Positions 7,743-10,453 of a stretch of DNA of 10,453 nucleotides are shown piece by piece (position 1 is the first letter of the stretch; each line of letters starts with the position of its first letter). Source of the stretch: an uncultured Actinomycetes bacterium (GTDB lineage Bacteria; Actinomycetota; Actinomycetes; Mycobacteriales; Mycobacteriaceae); the NCBI GenBank assembly GCA_903911165.1, contig CAIWCQ010000516.1:1-10453 (forward strand), given 5' to 3'. Under the pieces are notes generated by a model that saw only the letters and a list, made by a program, of their open reading frames with translations, made no database searches and was not told the DNA's origin. The translations under genes and the position numbers were made by a program.

Positions 7743-8716
7743 GTCACCCGCACCCGTGGGTCGAGGATGGCGTAGGCGACATCGGAGAGCAGGCCGGCCA
7801 ACAGCACCACCGCGCCGGAGAACACCGTGATCGCCGCGACGATGTTGGTGTCCTGGGTGCCGATGCCCTGCACCACCCATTCGCCCATGCCATGCCAGCC
7901 GAAGATCTTCTCCACGAACACCGCTCCGGTGACCAGGCCGGCGACGCTGTAGGCGAACAGTGTCGCCATCGGGATCAGAGCAGTGCGCAGACCGTGCTTG
8001 AACAGCGCTTGACGCCGGGTCAGGCCCTTCGCCCTCGCTGTGCGGATGAAGTCCTGGCCTAACACGTCGAGCATCGCATTGCGCTGATACCGGCTATATC
8101 CGGCGATCGCCATCAACGCCAGGGTCAGCGTCGGCAGCACCAGATGCTGGACCCGGTCGACGAACTGATTCCACCCCCCGCCGACGGGGTCCGGTGACGT
8201 CTCGCCGGTGTAGGAGAACAGTTGCACGCCGAGCACCGAATTGATTCGCAGCGCTACCAGGATCAGCAGGCCGGCCAGGACGAAGGTCGGCGTGCTGATG
8301 ATCAGCAGCGAGATCCCGGTGATCACCCGGTCCGATAATCGGTACTGCCGGACCGCACCCCACGCGCCCACCAGCACGCCGATGACAGTGCCCAGCACCG
8401 AGCCGATCACCAGCAGGCGAAGGCTCACGCCGATCCGTCGCCACAGTTCTGCCGAAACCGGCTGACCGTTGACCGTCGTGCCGAAGTCGCCGCGCACCGC
8501 GCCGGACACCCAGTTCGCGTAACGCAGGGGGATCGGCTTGTCGAGATCGAGTTCAGCGGCCTTGGCGTCGATCACGGCCTGCGGGGGGCGCGGGTTGCGT
8601 TGCTGCAGGCTGTTCAGCGGCGTGAACGTCAACGACGTCAGGGTAAAAGTGAGGAACGAGGCCAGCGCCAGCAGCACGATGTAGTTGAGTAGCCGGCGTG
8701 CCAGGAACCGCGTCAT
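7739..8716 (-). CDS. oppB: OppB, permease subunit of oligopeptide ABC importer
   Basis: A 325-residue inner-membrane protein and the first gene of the opp operon. The open frame runs on to 9007, but that extension overlaps the carbonic anhydrase gene on the other strand; the ATG at 8716 gives the family's normal beginning (MTRFLARRLLNYIVLL). No strong Shine-Dalgarno sequence precedes it. Membrane segments are at about 11-31, 98-122, 133-157, 191-207, 246-268 and 292-312, with the long external loop after segment 1 (about 32-95) typical of OppB/DppB. The EAA coupling loop is at about 221-244 (QDFIRTARAKGLTRRQALF...), and the closing family signature D-x-x-Y-A-x-L-D-P-R-V-R is at 312-323. It pairs with OppC as the peptide channel. 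Transcription probably starts in the 129-bp gap shared with the divergent carbonic anhydrase gene. Confidence 0.94.
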   Translation of the reverse strand: MTRFLARRLLNYIVLLALASFLTFTLTSLTFTPLNSLQQRNPRPPQAVIDAKAAELDLDKPIPLRYANWVSGAVRGDFGTTVNGQPVSAELWRRIGVSLRLLVIGSVLGTVIGVLVGAWGAVRQYRLSDRVITGISLLIISTPTFVLAGLLILVALRINSVLGVQLFSYTGETSPDPVGGGWNQFVDRVQHLVLPTLTLALMAIAGYSRYQRNAMLDVLGQDFIRTARAKGLTRRQALFKHGLRTALIPMATLFAYSVAGLVTGAVFVEKIFGWHGMGEWVVQGIGTQDTNIVAAITVFSGAVVLLAGLLSDVAYAILDPRVRVT

Positions 8717-8771
8717 CGGCGGTGCTCGGGCGGTCGGCGCATGCAGGACAGGGTAGTGCGGCGGTTGTCGA

Positions 8772-8777
8772 TACCAT
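8772..8777 (+). promoter_or_regulatory. weak candidate -10 box for the carbonic anhydrase gene
   Basis: TACCAT fits the mycobacterial TANNNT -10 pattern. It would place the transcript start about 7 bp downstream, giving a leader of roughly 60 nt that carries all three 14-bp repeats. No convincing -35 lies at the right distance; the nearby TTGTCG (8765-8770) is too close. Weak call. Confidence 0.25.
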
Positions 8778-8785
8778 CGCCGTGA

Positions 8786-8827
8786 CTCGAACATTGGTAC
8801 TCGAACATTGGTCCTCGAACACCGTGA
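8786..8827. repeat. three tandem 14-bp units between oppB and the carbonic anhydrase gene
   Basis: CTCGAACATTGGTA (8786-8799), CTCGAACATTGGTC (8800-8813) and a decayed third unit CTCGAACACCGTGA (8814-8827) follow one another without a gap. Units 1 and 2 differ only at the last base; unit 3 keeps the first eight bases (CTCGAACA). The array sits in the divergent intergenic region just upstream of the carbonic anhydrase ribosome binding site. It is either a regulator-binding array or a slippage product. Confidence 0.9.
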
Positions 8828-8834
8828 AGATAAA

Positions 8835-8839
8835 AGGAG
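8835..8839 (+). promoter_or_regulatory. ribosome binding site deciding the TTG start of the carbonic anhydrase gene
   Basis: AGGAG within AAAAGGAGAAA, six bases before the TTG at 8846. This is the strongest Shine-Dalgarno sequence in the window and fixes a non-ATG start. Confidence 0.85.
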
Positions 8840-8845
8840 AAAGCC

Positions 8846-9337
8846 TTGAGCGTCACCGACACCTACCTGGCCAACAACGCCGCCTACGCCAAAACCTTTA
8901 GCGGCCCGCTTCCGCTGCCGCCCAGCAAGCACGTTGCCGTCCTCGCGTGCATGGACGCCCGGATGAACGTTTACGGCATCCTCGGCCTGGCCGAGGGGGA
9001 GGCGCACGTGATCCGCAACGCCGGCGGCGTGGTCACCGATGACGAGATCCGCTCCCTGGCGATCAGCCAGCGTCTGTTAGGCACCCGCGAGATCATCCTG
9101 ATCCACCACACCGACTGCGGCATGCTGACCTTCACCGACGACGACTTCAAGCGCGATCTGCAGTCCGAGACCGGGATCAAGCCGCAGTGGGCAGCCGAGT
9201 CATTCCCCGACGTCGAGGAAGACGTCCGCCAATCGCTGCGCCGCATCGAGGCCAGCCCGTTCGTGGTGTTGCACACCTCGCTGCGGGGGTTCGTCTTCGA
9301 CGTGGCGACCGGCAAGCTCACCGAGGTCACGCTGTAA
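8846..9337 (+). CDS. canA: beta-class carbonic anhydrase (Rv1284/CanA-like)
   Basis: A 163-residue enzyme that interconverts CO2 and bicarbonate in the cytoplasm. The start is a TTG at 8846, preceded by AAAGGAG at good spacing. Zinc-site motifs are present: C-x-D-x-R with Cys35, Asp37 and Arg39, and HHTDCGM with His88 and Cys91, giving the Cys-His-Cys ligand set plus the Asp/Arg dyad of beta carbonic anhydrases. RNAGGVVTDDEIRSLAISQ (57-75) is the conserved substrate and dimer region. Length and sequence agree with M. tuberculosis Rv1284 as I recall it, also 163 residues. The gene is divergent from oppB and lies 150 bp before cysD in the same direction; the long hairpin between them and a separate cysD promoter suggest that the two need not be cotranscribed. 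Confidence 0.94.
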   Translation: MSVTDTYLANNAAYAKTFSGPLPLPPSKHVAVLACMDARMNVYGILGLAEGEAHVIRNAGGVVTDDEIRSLAISQRLLGTREIILIHHTDCGMLTFTDDDFKRDLQSETGIKPQWAAESFPDVEEDVRQSLRRIEASPFVVLHTSLRGFVFDVATGKLTEVTL

Positions 9338-9342
9338 TTCCC

Positions 9343-9404
9343 CATCGACTCTGCGCCCAGCTCGAGATCGAGGCCGGATCGGCGATCTGGGCGCAGAGTC
9401 GATG
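9343..9404 (+). terminator. long perfect inverted repeat downstream of canA, possible terminator or dispersed palindromic element
   Basis: CATCGACTCTGCGCCCAG (9343-9360) is matched exactly by its reverse complement CTGGGCGCAGAGTCGATG (9387-9404), an 18-bp stem with a 26-nt spacer. The spacer contains a further GCCG/CGGC stem (9373-9376 with 9380-9383). It begins five bases after the canA stop codon, the right place for a terminator, but has no T-run after it, which is common in mycobacteria. The length and perfection of the arms also fit a dispersed palindromic repeat. Confidence 0.7.
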
Positions 9405-9441
9405 ACGTTGACGCTGCAGGACCGCGCACGCTAACGTCATC
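9401..9441. repeat. 9-bp inverted repeat framing the cysD promoter
   Basis: GATGACGTT (9401-9409) and AACGTCATC (9433-9441) are exact reverse complements with a 23-bp spacer and centres about 32 bp apart, close to three helical turns. The left arm overlaps the start of the -35 box and the right arm overlaps the -10 box. The left arm shares GATG (9401-9404) with the long hairpin. The layout fits an operator bound by a dimer pair, but no known box is recognised. Confidence 0.6.
9408..9437 (+). promoter_or_regulatory. SigA-like promoter of cysD
   Basis: TTGACG (9408-9413, -35) and TAACGT (9432-9437, TANNNT -10) are separated by 18 bp, a good match to the housekeeping promoter pattern. The expected transcript start near 9444 leaves a leader of about 44 nt before the cysD ATG. 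Confidence 0.6.
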
Positions 9442-9487
9442 TCAAGGCGGTAAAGCCGGTCAAACCTACCAACTTAACGAGGAAACG

Positions 9488-10420
9488 ATGGTCGACACCG
9501 TGACCGAGGTGCCTACGGCCGGTCGCTACGAGCTCAGCCAGCTGCGCTCGCTGGAAGCCGAGGCGATCCACATCATCCGTGAGGTCGCCGCGGAATTCGA
9601 GCGGCCGGTGCTGCTGTTCTCCGGCGGCAAGGACTCGATCGTCATGCTGCACCTGGCAATCAAGGCGTTCGCGCCCGGCCGGCTGCCGTTCCCGGTGATG
9701 CACGTCGACACAGGACACAACTTCGACGAGGTGATCGCCACCCGCGACGAACTCGTCGCCCGTCACGGCGTGCGTCTGGTCGTGGCCAGCGTGCAGCAGG
9801 ACATCGACGCCGGCCGGGTGGTGGACAACGGGCCGTCGCGCAACCCGCTGCAAACCGTGACATTGCTGCGGGCCATCCGGGAGAACAAGTTCGACGCCGC
9901 GTTCGGCGGGGCGCGCCGCGAAGAAGAGAAGTCCCGGGCCAAAGAGCGGATCTACAGCTTCCGCGACCGCTTCCACCAGTGGGATCCGAAGAGCCAGCGC
10001 CCCGAGCTGTGGAACCTCTACAACGGCAAAATTTGGAAGGGCGAGAGCATCCGCGCCTTCCCCCTGTCGAACTGGACCGAGCTCGACATCTGGCAGTACG
10101 TCTACCTTGAGAACATCGAGGTGGTGCCGCTCTACTTCGCCAAAGAGCGCCCGGTCATCGACATGACCGGCACGCTGATCATGGTCGACGACGACCGCAT
10201 CCGCAAAGCGCTGCCCGACGCCAAGATCGAGCAGCGGGTGGTGCGCTTCCGCACGCTGGGCTGCTACCCGCTGTCGGGGGCCATCGAGTCCGAGGCGCAG
10301 AATGTGCCCGAGATCATCCAAGAGATGATGCTGACCCGCATGTCTGAGCGCCAGAACCGCCTCATCGACAAAGACGAAGAGGGCTCGATGGAGCAGAAGA
10401 AGCGCGAAGGCTACTTCTAA
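9488..10420 (+). CDS. cysD: CysD, sulfate adenylyltransferase subunit 2
   Basis: A 310-residue ATP sulfurylase small subunit that, with the GTPase CysN, makes adenosine 5'-phosphosulfate from sulfate and ATP, the first step of cytoplasmic sulfate assimilation. The ATG at 9488 follows GAGGA (9479-9483) at short spacing. The PP-loop SGGKDS (45-50) of the PAPS-reductase/ATP-pyrophosphatase fold is intact. Other family marks are [11 protein letters not shown] (72-82), [16 protein letters not shown] (139-154), [14 protein letters not shown] (191-204), [16 protein letters not shown] (253-268) and the conserved terminus KKREGYF. The C-terminal third reads very like enterobacterial CysD. The usual partner cysN (or a cysNC fusion) is expected immediately downstream, but only 33 bases remain in the window. 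Transcription probably starts from the promoter at 9408-9437. Confidence 0.95.
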   Translation: MVDTVTEVPTAGRYELSQLRSLEAEAIHIIREVAAEFERPVLLFSGGKDSIVMLHLAIKAFAPGRLPFPVMHVDTGHNFDEVIATRDELVARHGVRLVVASVQQDIDAGRVVDNGPSRNPLQTVTLLRAIRENKFDAAFGGARREEEKSRAKERIYSFRDRFHQWDPKSQRPELWNLYNGKIWKGESIRAFPLSNWTELDIWQYVYLENIEVVPLYFAKERPVIDMTGTLIMVDDDRIRKALPDAKIEQRVVRFRTLGCYPLSGAIESEAQNVPEIIQEMMLTRMSERQNRLIDKDEEGSMEQKKREGYF

Positions 10421-10453
10421 GCTCCGCTCTGGCGCGCCTGCACCCCAGCGCCG

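Noticed and set aside
7743..7880. Extension of oppC upstream into oppB
   Set aside because: The added 46 residues are an off-frame shadow of oppB; the ATGA overlap at 7739-7742 is the usual operon junction.
8765..8777. TTGTCG ... TACCAT as a PafBC/RecA-NDp-type DNA-damage promoter
   Set aside because: The spacing between the two elements is far too short for that promoter class.
8786..8827. LexA/SOS box in the TCGAAC repeats
   Set aside because: The mycobacterial SOS box needs TCGAAC, four bases, then GTTCGA in inverted orientation; here the TCGAAC units are direct repeats and the second half does not match.
8717..9007. Extension of oppB upstream to 9007
   Set aside because: It would overlap the 5' part of canA on the opposite strand and adds non-family sequence; the ATG at 8716 gives the normal OppB N-terminus and length.
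9437..10321. Long 294-codon minus-strand open frame opposite cysD
   Set aside because: It is antisense to a complete, strongly recognisable cysD; its His/Val/Asp-rich composition is a typical GC-rich shadow and it has no start signal.
10421..10453. Start of cysN in the last 33 bases
   Set aside because: No credible ribosome binding site and start codon opening a CysN-like N-terminus is visible before the window ends.

Overview
The window is high-GC actinobacterial DNA. Gene content and order closely match, from memory, the Mycobacterium tuberculosis stretch Rv1278 to Rv1285. I infer a Mycobacterium/Mycolicibacterium-type genome, probably not M. tuberculosis itself, because the gene at the Rv1279 position is an alpha/beta hydrolase rather than the GMC oxidoreductase I recall there. 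No tRNA, rRNA, CRISPR array, insertion sequence or prophage was seen.

Layout: (1) 2-1762 (+), the C-terminal two thirds of a long coiled-coil SMC/RecN-like ATPase, cut at the left edge. (2) 1763-1939, a short gap with a possible minus-strand gene remnant, a small palindrome and a possible 14-codon upstream ORF. (3) 1940-3199 (+), an S33-type alpha/beta hydrolase (proline iminopeptidase-like) with a complete catalytic triad. (4) 8716-3189 (-), a four-gene oligopeptide ABC transporter operon, oppB-oppC-oppD-oppA, with 4-bp overlaps between B/C and C/D and a 10-bp gap before A. OppD is a double ATPase with a four-cysteine motif between its halves. (5) 8717-8845, a divergent control region with three tandem 14-bp units. 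(6) 8846-9337 (+), a beta-carbonic anhydrase. (7) 9338-9487, an intergenic region with a perfect 18-bp inverted repeat and a good SigA-like promoter framed by a second inverted repeat. (8) 9488-10420 (+), cysD, the small subunit of sulfate adenylyltransferase; its partner cysN should lie just past the right edge.

How the genes may work together: OppA captures peptides outside the membrane, OppB/OppC form the channel and OppD powers import. The convergent hydrolase, if it is an aminopeptidase, could process imported peptides, but that is inference. CysD starts assimilatory sulfate reduction. The carbonic anhydrase supplies bicarbonate or CO2, and its placement next to cysD matches M. tuberculosis.

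The most interesting non-coding signals are the long palindrome after the carbonic anhydrase gene, the dyad framing the cysD promoter (sharing GATG with the palindrome), the 14-bp tandem repeats between the divergent genes, and separate 15-bp in-frame tandem duplications in the N-termini of oppA and oppC. I found no clearly novel multi-gene system.
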